Shown: positions 8,101 to 16,669, counted from the first letter of the stretch. The stretch: DNA of 49,633 bases from Planctomycetota bacterium (GCA_022568135.1 JADFFQ010000025.1:1-49633), one strand, 5' to 3'. Translations and numbers: made by a program. The notes: a model not told the origin generated them from the letters alone.

Positions 8101-8586
8101 TCACTTGCGTCGCAACGGCGGCGCATCGTAGTCGCGCCGCCAGATCCAGGCCGACTCCTTCTCCGCGTGTGAACAGATGTACGTGAACACCCGCTGGGCA
8201 TGCTCGGCGGTGCGGATGCGGATGATCTTCCCTCCACCGGCCCAGAGTCGACCGGGATGATCTTCGAGCTTCAGCGACGCGTACTGCTTGGCCTTTCCCA
8301 GCGTCTGCATTGCATCGGAGTCCGCCGAAGCGAAGAGTACATGAAGGTGTGTTGCGCCGCAGGACAGGGCGCGGACTTCGCAGTCGGCGTTGAACATTTT
8401 GTAGGCGAACGCCGAACCGACAATGGGCATCTGATCGCCTCGCAGTTGCACCGGACGCGACTTCATCCGCGCTCGCACGGACCGGTGGAGCCCGACATGT
8501 TCCTCAAGCGGTGGCCGGCTTCGATAGTCGCCCGACGAGTGAAGTCTGTGTCCGCGGGACCGCCAACCGCGTTCATCGCCGGGCAT
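8101..8586 (-). CDS. REP-associated Y1 (IS200-like) transposase family protein, N-terminally short
   Basis: The protein of about 161 residues has an HUH-type motif in CGATHLHVLFAS and a later helix RVFTYICSHAEKE whose tyrosine fits the catalytic Tyr of Y1 transposases. The start MPGDERGW corresponds to the (T)WLPGDERGW segment that in relatives is preceded by about 10-15 residues (a YHLTWTTYGT-like strand). Here that part is missing, because the repeat copy begins 20 bases upstream. The protein may therefore be truncated, or it may use a non-standard upstream start; the frame stays open but offers no ATG, GTG or TTG apart from a TTG one codon upstream. Single-strand DNA cleavage at the flanking hairpins is the expected activity of the family. 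Confidence 0.65.
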   Translation of the reverse strand: MPGDERGWRSRGHRLHSSGDYRSRPPLEEHVGLHRSVRARMKSRPVQLRGDQMPIVGSAFAYKMFNADCEVRALSCGATHLHVLFASADSDAMQTLGKAKQYASLKLEDHPGRLWAGGGKIIRIRTAEHAQRVFTYICSHAEKESAWIWRRDYDAPPLRRK

Positions 8587-8901
8587 CAATCCGAGAATAC
8601 TGACTGAAGCCGGACCTGACGAGGCCCGATTTGTCGGGACGAGGAAGGTCCGGGTGGAGGGGGCATCAAGCGGTCAGTATCCGGGTCTTCCTCGCTTCCT
8701 GCGGTCGCTCGTCAAACCCGGCTTCACGGCGGATTCGCCAGCCCCGGCTTCGGGCGGCTAGACTAATGCCATCATCGCGTATGGAGCCGGCGCCTGGTCA
8801 GGGGGCGACGGTAATTGGGATCCAAAGGCCTGACGACAGATCGAGACTACCTTGCCGGCGGCCCGACGCAATCGCGCCGCCGGACGCGATGAGCATCGTG
8901 C
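8587..8901. other. Intergenic region holding repeat copy B
   Basis: These 315 bases separate the divergent transposase-like gene and the PSP1 gene. Repeat copy B takes up 8606-8725; the rest (8726-8901) carries no recognisable ORF. It must contain the PSP1 promoter, but no clear -35/-10 pair was seen. Confidence 0.6.
8606..8725. repeat. Palindromic REP-pair, copy B
   Basis: The left arm starts GAAGCCGGACCTGACGAG at 8606, has an inner stem CCCGAT/GTCGGG and closes with GAGGAAGGTCCGGGT. The right arm (about 8679-8725) is the inverted unit and ends ACCCGGCTTC. It lies 20 bases upstream of the transposase-like start codon. Confidence 0.85.
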
Positions 8902-10164
8902 ATGTCGATCTTTCCGCTGCCCGTCTTTGAGGCGGACGCCGATCCTCGCCATCGCGACGCGATGACGGACGAGGAGATCTATGCGCGGCTGGAGCCGCCC
9001 AAGACGATCGTCGTCAAGTTCGGTTACATGAAGCTGGTTGCGGAGTTTCCCTACGACGGTGACGCCAAACCCGGCTGCGGCTCCAAGCTGGTGGCCCGTA
9101 CCCACCGCGGCACCGAGCTCGTGGAGATGCTCACCACCACCTGCGAGAACGCCGGTTGCTCCAAGTCCGTAACCCGCCAGGAAATGATGGAGTTTGTTGA
9201 GAACTCCGGCGGTCGAGACTTCCCGTTTCATACCAAGGGGCGCATCCTCCGCCTGGCCACGATTGAGGACCTCAACAAACAGTCGGCGCTGGAATCGAAG
9301 AAAGCGGAGTACATCAAGAGGTGCAAGTCGCTCATCAATGAGCTAGCGCTGCCCATGAAGCTCGTCGAGGTTGAGCTGATCCTCGGCGAAGAGCTGCTGA
9401 CGTTCTACTTCATGGCCCAGGAGCGGGTGGATTTTCGCGAGCTGGTGAGGCAGCTGGCGGGGGCGTTTAGAACGCGAATCGAGATGCGCCAGGTGGGGGC
9501 TCGGGATGAGGCCCGGCTGGTGGCAGACTACGAGCGGTGCGGCCAGCACTGTTGTTGCAAGAACTTCCTGAAAGTGCTCAAGCCCGTATCAATGAGGTTG
9601 GCCAAAGAGCAAAAGGCGACGCTTGATCCACTGAAAATCTCCGGCCGGTGTGGCCGGCTGATGTGTTGTCTTCGCTACGAGGACCAGACGTACAAGCAAC
9701 TCAAGGCGAGCCTCCCGCACCGCAACGCCCGAGTGGGTACCAGCGAGGGCCCGGGCGTTGTTGTGGACAGCAAGATCCTCGTGCAACTTGTGTTGGTGCG
9801 GCTGGAACATGACGACCGAGAGATCGCGGTTCCCGTGGAGGAGCTGATGGATCCCGAGCAGTGCCCCCGGCCGGCCGCCGATGAGAAACCCCTCGAATCG
9901 GATCGAGAGGCCGACCCGCTGCGAGGCCTGTCCGTGGCGGAGGTGGACAGGCGGACCGACGACCAGAAGCGAACCAGGCGCCGTCGTCAAGGGCCGGGGC
10001 GAACCACGACGCAGCAGCAGGACGCCTTCCGCCGGCGAAGCGAGGCGAAGGAAGGTTCACAGCCAGGCCCACCGCCAGCCGACGAGGCCGACAGCTCAGC
10101 CAAGCCAAAGCGCCGCCGCCGGCGACGGCGACGCCGCGGCTCCGGGCCAACCGGCACGCCGTAG
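8902..10164 (+). CDS. PSP1 domain protein (RicT/YaaT-like)
   Basis: The 420-residue protein contains the PSP1 C-terminal domain, marked by the cysteine cluster ERCGQHCCCKNFLKVLKPVS (C213, C217-C219), and, after LAKEQKATLDPLKISGRCG, the segment RLMCCLRYE (C250, C255, C256). Homologue RicT (YaaT) of Bacillus acts with RicA and RicF in an Fe-S-containing complex that promotes RNase Y-dependent mRNA maturation and phosphorelay control. RicA and RicF are not seen here. An upstream region (about 55-115) carries C59, C81 and C86 and is less familiar. The last 70 residues are disordered and end in a poly-arginine stretch (about 406-415), likely to bind nucleic acid. A downstream ATG at 8962 is an alternative start. 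Confidence 0.82.
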   Translation: MSIFPLPVFEADADPRHRDAMTDEEIYARLEPPKTIVVKFGYMKLVAEFPYDGDAKPGCGSKLVARTHRGTELVEMLTTTCENAGCSKSVTRQEMMEFVENSGGRDFPFHTKGRILRLATIEDLNKQSALESKKAEYIKRCKSLINELALPMKLVEVELILGEELLTFYFMAQERVDFRELVRQLAGAFRTRIEMRQVGARDEARLVADYERCGQHCCCKNFLKVLKPVSMRLAKEQKATLDPLKISGRCGRLMCCLRYEDQTYKQLKASLPHRNARVGTSEGPGVVVDSKILVQLVLVRLEHDDREIAVPVEELMDPEQCPRPAADEKPLESDREADPLRGLSVAEVDRRTDDQKRTRRRRQGPGRTTTQQQDAFRRRSEAKEGSQPGPPPADEADSSAKPKRRRRRRRRRGSGPTGTP

Positions 10165-10287
10165 CGCCAGCCACATCCACCGCGAGCATGGGGTCCCCTT
10201 GCCCGCATGCGCCCAGACGCCTCCTGCCGGTTCATGCCTGGCCGTATCCACCCGCCCCGGCGAGCTGGATTCTCGTACCATCAAGTG

Positions 10288-11862
10288 ATGTCAGACACAC
10301 GGCTCTCCACAGAACATCGGCACCAGGGGTCGGTAGTGGAGACGGTTCAGTCGCTGATCGTTGCGTTCGTGCTGGCGATGACCTTCCGTGGATTCGTCAC
10401 CGAGGGCTTCGTCATCCCGACCGGCTCGATGGCTCCAACCCTCATGGGCCAACACCTGCTGCTGCATTCCGACCAGACAGGGGTGACCTATCCCATTGAT
10501 ACAAGAAGAGGAAGGCGGAGCATACGGACCGGTTACGATCCAATGCTCGGGAGGAACTATCCGCTCGACAGCATCAACATCAGTGCCCACCGGCCAAGAA
10601 TGGGCGATCGCATTCTGGTGCTCAAGTGCTTGTACCCGTTCGCTGAACCGCAGCGATTCGACGTGGTGGTGTTCAAGAACCCGACCGACCCGGACGGCGA
10701 TGCGGAGAACTACATCAAGCGGCTGATCGGCCTGCCTAACGAGGCGATCTGGCTGGTGGATGGTGATCTCTTCGTGGGATCGGCCGACGATCCGGACAAC
10801 TTCGACGCCTACGAGATCAAGCGCAAGCCTCTGCACGTTCAGCGGGCGGCCTGGCAGCCGGTGCACCACAGCGACTACATCCCGATCCATCCCGAGCGGC
10901 TGCCAGGCCGCTACTCGGCGCCCTGGTTTGGCGAGAATTGGAAGACAATCGGCAGTAGAAGCTATCGATGCGATACGGTTGAGCCCTCGACCCTGCAGTG
11001 GAGCCTCCAGCAGATTGCACTGAACGATTGGGTGCCGTACAACATGCTGTCATTTCGCGGCTCGCGGCTCTATCCCGTGAGCGACCTGCGCGTCACAGCA
11101 GCCATCTTGCCCGATCAAGCTGGGTTGGAAACGACACTGGAGCTCGAAGCCCGAGGCCATCTCTTCCAATTCGTCCTGACGCCGTATGACGAAGCAATGT
11201 ACGAGGCCGTCGTGCGCATGCGGCCGCTTGACGCGTCCGAGGAATGGGTACAGGACAGCGGGCTGATCGTCGCGCCGAAGCCCGGCCAAGTCTTCAATAT
11301 TGAGTTCTGGCACGTTGATCAATCGATGGCCATCTATGTCGATGGCAATCGTGTTGCCTATTGCGAATACTCGTGGCCGCCGAGGCGGCGCCTGGAGCTC
11401 GCCTATGGCCGAGCCTACGAGACCGTGGTCGGGAAGTTGCCAACCATCACGCCGGCGGCGCCATCGCTGCGCTGGGATTTCCGGGGATCGCCGGTCACTT
11501 TGCACCGTGTCCAGGTAGATCGTGATTTGTACTACCGTCCGGAGCGGCTTGACCCGACGAAACAAAAGAACGACCCTCAGATTCACGGACCTGCCTTCGG
11601 CACGCACCCGGACAACCTTGCCATCCTCGGGCCGGATCATTTCTACATGCTGGGCGACAACAGTCCGGCCTCCTCCGACTCGCGGCTCTGGGGCAGCCCA
11701 CACCCGTTGGTCCGCGAGCAGATAGACCCCAGCCCGTTCGTGGTGAATCGGAAGCTGCTGCTGGGAAAGGCGTGGGTTGTGTATTTCCCGGCACCGTACC
11801 CAGTTACCGAGGGCGGTCGGGGCGTGATACCCGATTTCGCAAGACTTCGCTTCGTCCGCTGA
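10288..11862 (+). CDS. lepB: Signal peptidase I with large internal insertion
   Basis: The start at 10288 places one membrane helix (VVETVQSLIVAFVLAMTFRGFV) ahead of the catalytic box FVIPTGSMAPTL with nucleophile S47. The general base lies in ENYIKRLIGLP (K144), and the C-terminal box is HFYMLGDNSPASSDSRLWG. The enzyme cleaves signal peptides of exported proteins at the membrane surface. Ordinary signal peptidases are 200-330 residues; this one has 524. The extra sequence, roughly residues 165-430, separates the lysine box from the GDNS box. It contains a beta-rich stretch with PGQVFNIEFWHVDQSMAIYV, reminiscent of a lectin/laminin-G-like sandwich. Similar expanded enzymes are known to me from planctomycetes. 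The role of the insertion is unknown. Confidence 0.88.
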   Translation: MSDTRLSTEHRHQGSVVETVQSLIVAFVLAMTFRGFVTEGFVIPTGSMAPTLMGQHLLLHSDQTGVTYPIDTRRGRRSIRTGYDPMLGRNYPLDSINISAHRPRMGDRILVLKCLYPFAEPQRFDVVVFKNPTDPDGDAENYIKRLIGLPNEAIWLVDGDLFVGSADDPDNFDAYEIKRKPLHVQRAAWQPVHHSDYIPIHPERLPGRYSAPWFGENWKTIGSRSYRCDTVEPSTLQWSLQQIALNDWVPYNMLSFRGSRLYPVSDLRVTAAILPDQAGLETTLELEARGHLFQFVLTPYDEAMYEAVVRMRPLDASEEWVQDSGLIVAPKPGQVFNIEFWHVDQSMAIYVDGNRVAYCEYSWPPRRRLELAYGRAYETVVGKLPTITPAAPSLRWDFRGSPVTLHRVQVDRDLYYRPERLDPTKQKNDPQIHGPAFGTHPDNLAILGPDHFYMLGDNSPASSDSRLWGSPHPLVREQIDPSPFVVNRKLLLGKAWVVYFPAPYPVTEGGRGVIPDFARLRFVR

Positions 11863-11890
11863 ATGCGCAGCCCTGGGACCATGAACGGGA

Positions 11891-11920
11891 CATTCTCGTC
11901 TTCTGAAAAGAACGAGAATG
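11891..11920 (+). terminator. Hairpin downstream of lepB
   Basis: CATTCTCGT (11891-11899) and ACGAGAATG (11912-11920) form a perfect 9-bp stem with a 12-base loop, 28 bases after the lepB stop. No T-run follows, so intrinsic termination is uncertain; the hairpin may instead protect the lepB 3' end. Confidence 0.4.
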
Positions 11921-11988
11921 ACCCCCTCTCCCCCCCCTCTGCCTAGCGGCCATTAGCAGGTCTTGTCCGATAGGGAGGCCTACCAAGC

Positions 11989-12654
11989 ATGAGCAGGTCC
12001 CGATTCATTGCGTACAAACCATACGAACCCGAAACATCCTCGGAGGCGGCGGCTCGGCGGTTCTACGAGATTCTGAGCTTGCGCCGCTCTGTCCGTTCGT
12101 TCTCAGATCGACCGGTGAGGCGCGAAACGATCGAGAACATCATTGCGGCTGCCGGCACCGCGCCCAGCGGGGCGAACAAGCAGCCGTGGCGGTTCGTGGC
12201 GGTGCAGGAGCCGGCCATCAAGAGGGAGATCCGCGTCGCGGCCGAGGCCGAGGAACGCGAGTTCTACTACCGCCGGGCCAACGAGGCCTGGCTACGCGAT
12301 CTGCGGGCGATCGGCACCGATGAAGCAAAGCCGTTTCTCGAAATCGCCCCCTGGCTGATCGTTGTGTTCAAGTTGATGAGGGACGACAGCCCGGACCGCG
12401 GATCGGATCAGGTTTACTACGTCAACGAATCTGTGGGCATCGCCGTGGGAATGCTGCTGGCCGCCGCACATCTGGCGGGACTGGCCACCCTCATCCATAC
12501 GCCCAGCCCGATGAAGTTTCTGGCCAAGATTCTCAAGCGTCCCGACTACGAACGGCCGTATCTGCTCATTCCGGTCGGATACCCGGCCGTCGGATGTGTT
12601 GTCCCCGATCTGCAGCGCAAGCCGCTCGAGGAAATCATGGTTGTGGATCGCTAA
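11989..12654 (+). CDS. Nitroreductase-family flavoprotein, iodotyrosine-deiodinase-like
   Basis: This 221-residue protein has the nitroreductase fold signature: RRSVRSFSDRPV (FMN phosphate binding) and AAGTAPSGANKQPWRFV. The middle segment EEREFYYRRANEAWLRDL, followed by GTDEAKPFLEIAPWLIVVF, matches the active-site lid of iodotyrosine deiodinase (IYD), where Glu, Tyr and Lys grip the zwitterion of halotyrosine: the E/Y pair in EFYYRR and the lysine of EAKPFLE. LATLIHTPSPMKFL also fits IYD. IYD enzymes reductively dehalogenate tyrosines using FMN; bacterial homologues may act on other halophenols. It is soluble and has no signal peptide. Family call strong, IYD subgroup fair. Confidence 0.75.
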   Translation: MSRSRFIAYKPYEPETSSEAAARRFYEILSLRRSVRSFSDRPVRRETIENIIAAAGTAPSGANKQPWRFVAVQEPAIKREIRVAAEAEEREFYYRRANEAWLRDLRAIGTDEAKPFLEIAPWLIVVFKLMRDDSPDRGSDQVYYVNESVGIAVGMLLAAAHLAGLATLIHTPSPMKFLAKILKRPDYERPYLLIPVGYPAVGCVVPDLQRKPLEEIMVVDR

Positions 12655-12746
12655 GTCCACAGCTCATTGGTTGATCGGCTGGTGGAGCGGGGGCCCGGCC
12701 GGCTCAATGTGGAAGTCCTGCGAGAAAACGCCGAACATACCGGTAT

Positions 12747-13295
12747 ATGGACTGGCTGCTCTACGTTGTCGCTGCGATGTTCTTGCTGCTCGGGGCGGTC
12801 TGCATCGTGCTGGTGATCTTCCAACTGCCGGGCGTGTGGATCATGCTCGCCTTGGCGGGGATCATCGAGTATTGCGACCGGTTCTATTTGCCGCTGAACG
12901 ATCAGCAGACGTTCGGATGGTGGGTGCTTGGGGCGTGCGTGCTTCTGGCGGTGATCGGGGAGGTCGTGGAGTTCGTGGCTGGGGCGCTGGGGGCGAAGGA
13001 GGCCGGCAGCAGCCGGCGGGGCATGATCGGGGCGCTGATCGGCGGAATTGTCGGCGTGTTCGTCTTCATGCCGATGTTCTTCTTCATCCCCGTCTTCGGC
13101 CCCCTGGTCGGAGCGGTTCTGGGAACATTCATCGGCGCAGTCGTTGGCGAGCTCAGCGCCGAGCGGTCAACAATCACCGGGTCGATCAAGCCTGCGATCG
13201 GCGCCACGATCGGTCGCGTCATCGGCACGATGAGCAAGCTGGGCCTTGCCGTGGCGGTTTGGTTGGTGTTGACCGTCGCGGCGTTCTGGCCGTGA
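12747..13295 (+). CDS. DUF456 family membrane protein
   Basis: The 182 residues form about five hydrophobic segments: LLYVVAAMFLLLGAVCIVLV, then IFQLPGVWIMLALAGIIEY, FGWWVLGACVLLAVIGEVVE, a glycine-rich GMIGALIGGIVGVFVFMPMF and a final LAVAVWLVLTVAAFW. Conserved features of DUF456 are present: LPGVW near the start, GEVVEF followed by AGALGAKEAGSSRRGMIGA, and FGPLVGAVLGTFIGAVVGEL. The protein is an inner-membrane protein of unknown function. It starts with ATG at 12747 and has no neighbour that explains its role. Confidence 0.8.
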   Translation: MDWLLYVVAAMFLLLGAVCIVLVIFQLPGVWIMLALAGIIEYCDRFYLPLNDQQTFGWWVLGACVLLAVIGEVVEFVAGALGAKEAGSSRRGMIGALIGGIVGVFVFMPMFFFIPVFGPLVGAVLGTFIGAVVGELSAERSTITGSIKPAIGATIGRVIGTMSKLGLAVAVWLVLTVAAFWP

Positions 13296-13319
13296 AGTCA
13301 ACCGAGCGTGGCCGTCGCG

Positions 13320-13336
13320 GAGCCGCAAGCGGCTTC
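13320..13336. terminator. Short palindrome between convergent genes
   Basis: AGCCGC-AA-GCGGCT at 13321-13334 makes a tight hairpin between the convergent DUF456 and pilB genes. It may end both transcripts. The same core recurs at 35643-35655. Confidence 0.35.
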
Positions 13337-13352
13337 GAGCCTCAAGCCTCTT

Positions 13353-15302
13353 CTAGATTGTTGCTTGGGTGACGCGCAGGACCTCTTCGACCGTGGACTG
13401 GCCATCGGCGACCTTCTTGAACCCATCCTCGCGGAGGGTCACCATCCCGCGCTCAGAGCAAAGCCGGCGAAACTCAATCACGTTGGGGTTTCGCGCGATG
13501 GCGTCGCGGATGAAGTCGTCTAACAGAAGCAACTCGTAGAGGCCGAGTCGTCCGCTGTAGCCGGTCTGACGGCAGCGCTGGCATCCCTTGCCAGTGACGG
13601 TCTTTGAGGTGGAGATGCCATGCAGCTCCAGGAATTCAGCGATCTCGGGCTTGACGGGACCTTCTTCTGTGCAGTGCTTGCAGATACGGCGCACCAATCG
13701 CTGCGCCAGCACGGAATTGACCGCCGCCGCTACCAGGAACGGCTCGATGCCGATATTGATCAGTCGCGTGACCGATGCGGGGGCGTCGTTGGTGTGCAGC
13801 GTGGAGAGCACCAGGTGGCCGGTCAGCGCAGCCTGAATCGCGATCGTGGCGGTCTCCATATCCCGGATTTCACCCACCATGATCACATCGGGGTCCTGTC
13901 GCAACATTGCCCGCAGGGCGGCCGCGAAGGTCATGCCGATCTTTTCGTGCGTTTGAATCTGCGTGATCCCGGCCACGTTGTATTCCACCGGGTCTTCCAC
14001 GGTCGAGATGTTGAGCTTGCGTGTATCCATTTGCTGAATCGACGCGTAGAGCGTGGTGGTCTTTCCAGACCCGGTGGGCCCGGTGACGAGGATGATTCCA
14101 TGCGGCTGGCTGACCTGATTCTTCCAGATGGTCAGCGTGTCCTCCGAGAACCCCAGCTCCTCGAGCGGCACGTTGATGGATCGCGTGTCGAGGATACGCA
14201 TCACGGTCTTCTCACCATTCGGCGTCGGGATGGTCGAAACGCGCAGGTCGAGCTTGCGGCCGAGGACCGTGACGCGGATGCGGCCGTCCTGGGGAAGCCG
14301 GCGCTCGGCGATGTCAAGGTTGGCCATGATCTTGATGCGCGAGGTGATCGCCGCGTGCATTTTCTTAGGCGGATTCATCATGTCGAAGAGCACGCCGTCT
14401 ATGCGGAACCGAATCTTCAGTGCCTTTTCGCCCGGCTCGATGTGAATGTCAGAGGCGCCCTCTCTCATGGCGCTCTGGATGATGTGGTTGACGAGGCGAA
14501 CGACCGGCGACGACTCGGCTTCCTCGAGATCCTCGCTCTGAGCCTCCTCTTGAACAACCTCGACGTCGTCCTCCTCCACGTCCACATCACTGAGAATCTC
14601 ATCGACATCGTACGATTCGGCTTCCGCCTCGGCCTCGGTGAGCGTTTCGACGATGCTCCGAATATCCTCGCCGGTCACCAGGACGTGCCTGATGGACGTC
14701 ACGCCGAGCTTCCGTTTGACATCGTCAAGCAGAAACACATCGTGGGGACTGGCGGTGCCGACGACCATTCGTGTGCCTTCACGTCGAAGCGGGAGCACCA
14801 GATTCGTCTTGCAGAACTCTGCTCCGAGGCGATACAGGGCCTTCTCGTCATAGGCATCCGATCCATCGCTTTGCACGCGCTCGAACGGCAAGCGGGCTAG
14901 CTCCGCCACCACTTCCTGGGTGGCAGCCTCGTCAACACCCATCTCGTTGAGAACCTGAGCAATGTTCTTCCCCGGCGTCTGCTTTATCACACGCTGGGCG
15001 TTGGCCAGCTGTTCCGCATTGATGATCCCACCTTCCAAAAGCTGCGCGCCGAGATCTTCATCACTCCGTGGCGTGTCGTCTTGCGGAGTGTACAGCTCGG
15101 ACAGCGCTGCCGTGTCGCCACTTCGTCGCTGGCCGGCATCGCCTGCGGGAGCTTCGGTGCGGAAGTTCCCGCGTTGGCTAATGTCGGTGAGGCCCGCCCG
15201 GGTTGGGGGATCAGGTGAGACCGCGGGTGAAGACTCCGGCGAGGCATCCGGGGTCGCCGGGCCGGGGTCAGCTTGCAGATCATTCAGGTCGAACTTGCTC
15301 AC
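13353..15302 (-). CDS. pilB: Type IV pilus / type II secretion assembly ATPase (PilB/GspE)
   Basis: The 649-residue ATPase has a disordered Pro/Ser-rich start (1-85) and a T2SSE N-terminal domain (about 86-215). An acidic linker follows (220-262). The ATPase core carries Walker A GPTGSGKTT (408-416), the Asp box TVEDPVEY (434-441), Walker B DVIMVGEIRD (472-481) and the His box STLHTND (500-506). A zinc subdomain has C541, C544, C574 and C577, typical of PilB and GspE but absent from PilT. It powers extension of pilus or pseudopilus fibres at the inner membrane. It is the last gene of the pilM-N-O-P-like-B set, 40 bases after the PilP-like gene. PilB versus GspE cannot be decided without the secretin and pilin genes. 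Confidence 0.9.
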   Translation of the reverse strand: MSKFDLNDLQADPGPATPDASPESSPAVSPDPPTRAGLTDISQRGNFRTEAPAGDAGQRRSGDTAALSELYTPQDDTPRSDEDLGAQLLEGGIINAEQLANAQRVIKQTPGKNIAQVLNEMGVDEAATQEVVAELARLPFERVQSDGSDAYDEKALYRLGAEFCKTNLVLPLRREGTRMVVGTASPHDVFLLDDVKRKLGVTSIRHVLVTGEDIRSIVETLTEAEAEAESYDVDEILSDVDVEEDDVEVVQEEAQSEDLEEAESSPVVRLVNHIIQSAMREGASDIHIEPGEKALKIRFRIDGVLFDMMNPPKKMHAAITSRIKIMANLDIAERRLPQDGRIRVTVLGRKLDLRVSTIPTPNGEKTVMRILDTRSINVPLEELGFSEDTLTIWKNQVSQPHGIILVTGPTGSGKTTTLYASIQQMDTRKLNISTVEDPVEYNVAGITQIQTHEKIGMTFAAALRAMLRQDPDVIMVGEIRDMETATIAIQAALTGHLVLSTLHTNDAPASVTRLINIGIEPFLVAAAVNSVLAQRLVRRICKHCTEEGPVKPEIAEFLELHGISTSKTVTGKGCQRCRQTGYSGRLGLYELLLLDDFIRDAIARNPNVIEFRRLCSERGMVTLREDGFKKVADGQSTVEEVLRVTQATI

Positions 15303-15342
15303 TCGGTCTTCCCCTCGCCGACCGTCTCCGCAATTCTCAGGA

Positions 15343-16077
15343 CTAACGGTCTTGCTTCAGATACAGGACGGTCACGACGGTTAGTTCGAGGTCGGCGTCC
15401 TCGGCCACTAGCGTAATCGTGTCGCTGGTGATCTCCGCCACTCGAAACGCGATGCCCTCGTTCTGGACCGCGATCATCTCGTCTAATCGAACGAATCGAC
15501 CGTTGACATTGGCCAGAGGATTGCTACCCATGATGATGGATTTGAGGCGCAGTTGACCGGCGGCATTCTCAATCTCAGCCCGTTTCCTTTCCAGACTCGT
15601 CGTATTGCCCGGCGTATCAGGAGTCACCCCAGGTTGCACCAAGACGAACGGATTGCGCTGCACATCTGATAGGGCGACCTGCTGGCTAGTGTAGTCGTCA
15701 TGAAGCACGTCCAGGACCGAGCGGTGCTTGTTGACGAGATCACCGCTGCTCGTGCCTGGGTTGGATGAAGCATCGCCCGACACCGTTCGGAGGAATTTCT
15801 CAATCGTCTCTTCGGTATCGGTGTTGCCGCCGCCCGCAGCAGACACCTTGGCCAGGGTGTGCATGGCGAACAAACCACCAAGAGCCAAGCCGACAACGAG
15901 TATTAGCACGAGCGCGCCCGTACGCCGCTTCTTTGCCGATCCTTCCTTGGCGAGTACGTCCACGCCCGGATCGGCGTTGAAACTGCCAAGCTCCCCCGGG
16001 ACCGACTCTCCCGGGTCTCCGCCGGTATCGCCGGTATATCCCATCTGATCGGAATTGTTGAGGTCGTTGTCGCTCAT
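15343..16077 (-). CDS. PilP-like single-pass pilus assembly protein
   Basis: The 244-residue protein has an acidic, glycine-rich cytoplasmic start (1-48), one helix (TGALVLILVVGLALGGLFAM, about 53-72), a low-complexity stretch, and a C-terminal beta-rich domain after NPLANVNGRFVRLDEMI. This topology and its position after pilO suggest a PilP/GspC-type periplasmic linker, but PilP proper is a lipoprotein, so this is a functional analogy. It overlaps the pilO stop by an ATGA (16074-16077), which implies coupled translation and a shared complex. Sequence identity with known PilP could not be recognised. Confidence 0.6.
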   Translation of the reverse strand: MSDNDLNNSDQMGYTGDTGGDPGESVPGELGSFNADPGVDVLAKEGSAKKRRTGALVLILVVGLALGGLFAMHTLAKVSAAGGGNTDTEETIEKFLRTVSGDASSNPGTSSGDLVNKHRSVLDVLHDDYTSQQVALSDVQRNPFVLVQPGVTPDTPGNTTSLERKRAEIENAAGQLRLKSIIMGSNPLANVNGRFVRLDEMIAVQNEGIAFRVAEITSDTITLVAEDADLELTVVTVLYLKQDR

Positions 16078-16667
16078 CGCGCTCGCTCCGCTAGGCGGCC
16101 AGACGTTCTCGGTCGAGGTTCAAAATAGATGCTGAGTGAAAACTCGGCCTTCATCATGCCAGGGGCGCCGCTGTGCTGATCCGGCCGGCCCGGTGCGGCA
16201 AGCCGTTCCAGCTTCATTCGATGGATGCGGGTGATTCTCGGTAGTTTCTCCAGCTGCAGGAGGAATTCGTAGAACCCGTCGAACTCGCCCTCCATGATTA
16301 CTTTTAGCGGCTGCTCCATGTACAAAGCTGCCGGGACCGGCCTTTCGCTCTTGATAGACTTCACCGTGAGGCGCCTCAGCTTGGCCAGCTCCCAGATGTC
16401 CTGAAGAATCACCTCGACGTCCTGCTGCGAGGGGAGCTTCGCTTCGATGAGTTTGACGGCCTCACGGCCCTGTTCGATAGCCAGGCCGAGGTCGTCGATC
16501 TTGTCGGCCACCTCGCGGAGCTTCCTCAGTTTGGCCTGCTTGATCTCAATCTCAGCGTTCGCTTGGCGAATCTCAGCGTTTCGCGGCTTGAACACATAGA
16601 GGTACGAGGCCACCGGCACCGCAAGAAGCACGATAAGGAAGATCAGTTCGCGGATTCCAAAGCGCAT
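16074..16667 (-). CDS. pilO: PilO-like pilus assembly protein
   Basis: This 197-residue protein has the PilO/GspM layout: an N-terminal helix (LIFLIVLLAVPVASYLYVF), a coiled coil (roughly 30-85, with EIRQANAEIEIKQAKLRKL), and a ferredoxin-like domain with EGEFDGFYEFLLQLEKLPR near 125-145, a hallmark of PilO. PilO pairs with PilN in the inner-membrane alignment complex that links the motor to the secretin. It starts two bases after the pilN stop and overlaps the next gene by four bases. Confidence 0.82.
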   Translation of the reverse strand: MRFGIRELIFLIVLLAVPVASYLYVFKPRNAEIRQANAEIEIKQAKLRKLREVADKIDDLGLAIEQGREAVKLIEAKLPSQQDVEVILQDIWELAKLRRLTVKSIKSERPVPAALYMEQPLKVIMEGEFDGFYEFLLQLEKLPRITRIHRMKLERLAAPGRPDQHSGAPGMMKAEFSLSIYFEPRPRTSGRLAERAR

Positions 16668-16669
16668 CG

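Larger units (their letters stand above)
7974..8725 (-). mobile_element. REP/RAYT-like unit: transposase gene between two palindromic repeats
   Basis: The unit consists of repeat copy A (7974-8096), the Y1-type gene (8101-8586, minus strand) and repeat copy B (8606-8725). The repeats abut the gene with gaps of 4 and 19 bases, and each begins and ends with GAAGC/GCTTC. The same repeat occurs alone or in pairs at three other places in the window. This is the arrangement described for REP-associated tyrosine transposases, which sit between REP copies and are thought to spread or maintain them. Boundaries are taken from the outermost repeat bases; no target-site duplication was established. Confidence 0.65.

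Noticed and set aside
13620..14900. Long open frame opposite pilB (426 codons)
   Set aside because: It is antisense to a gene with clear catalytic motifs and its translation has no recognisable domain; high GC makes such frames common.
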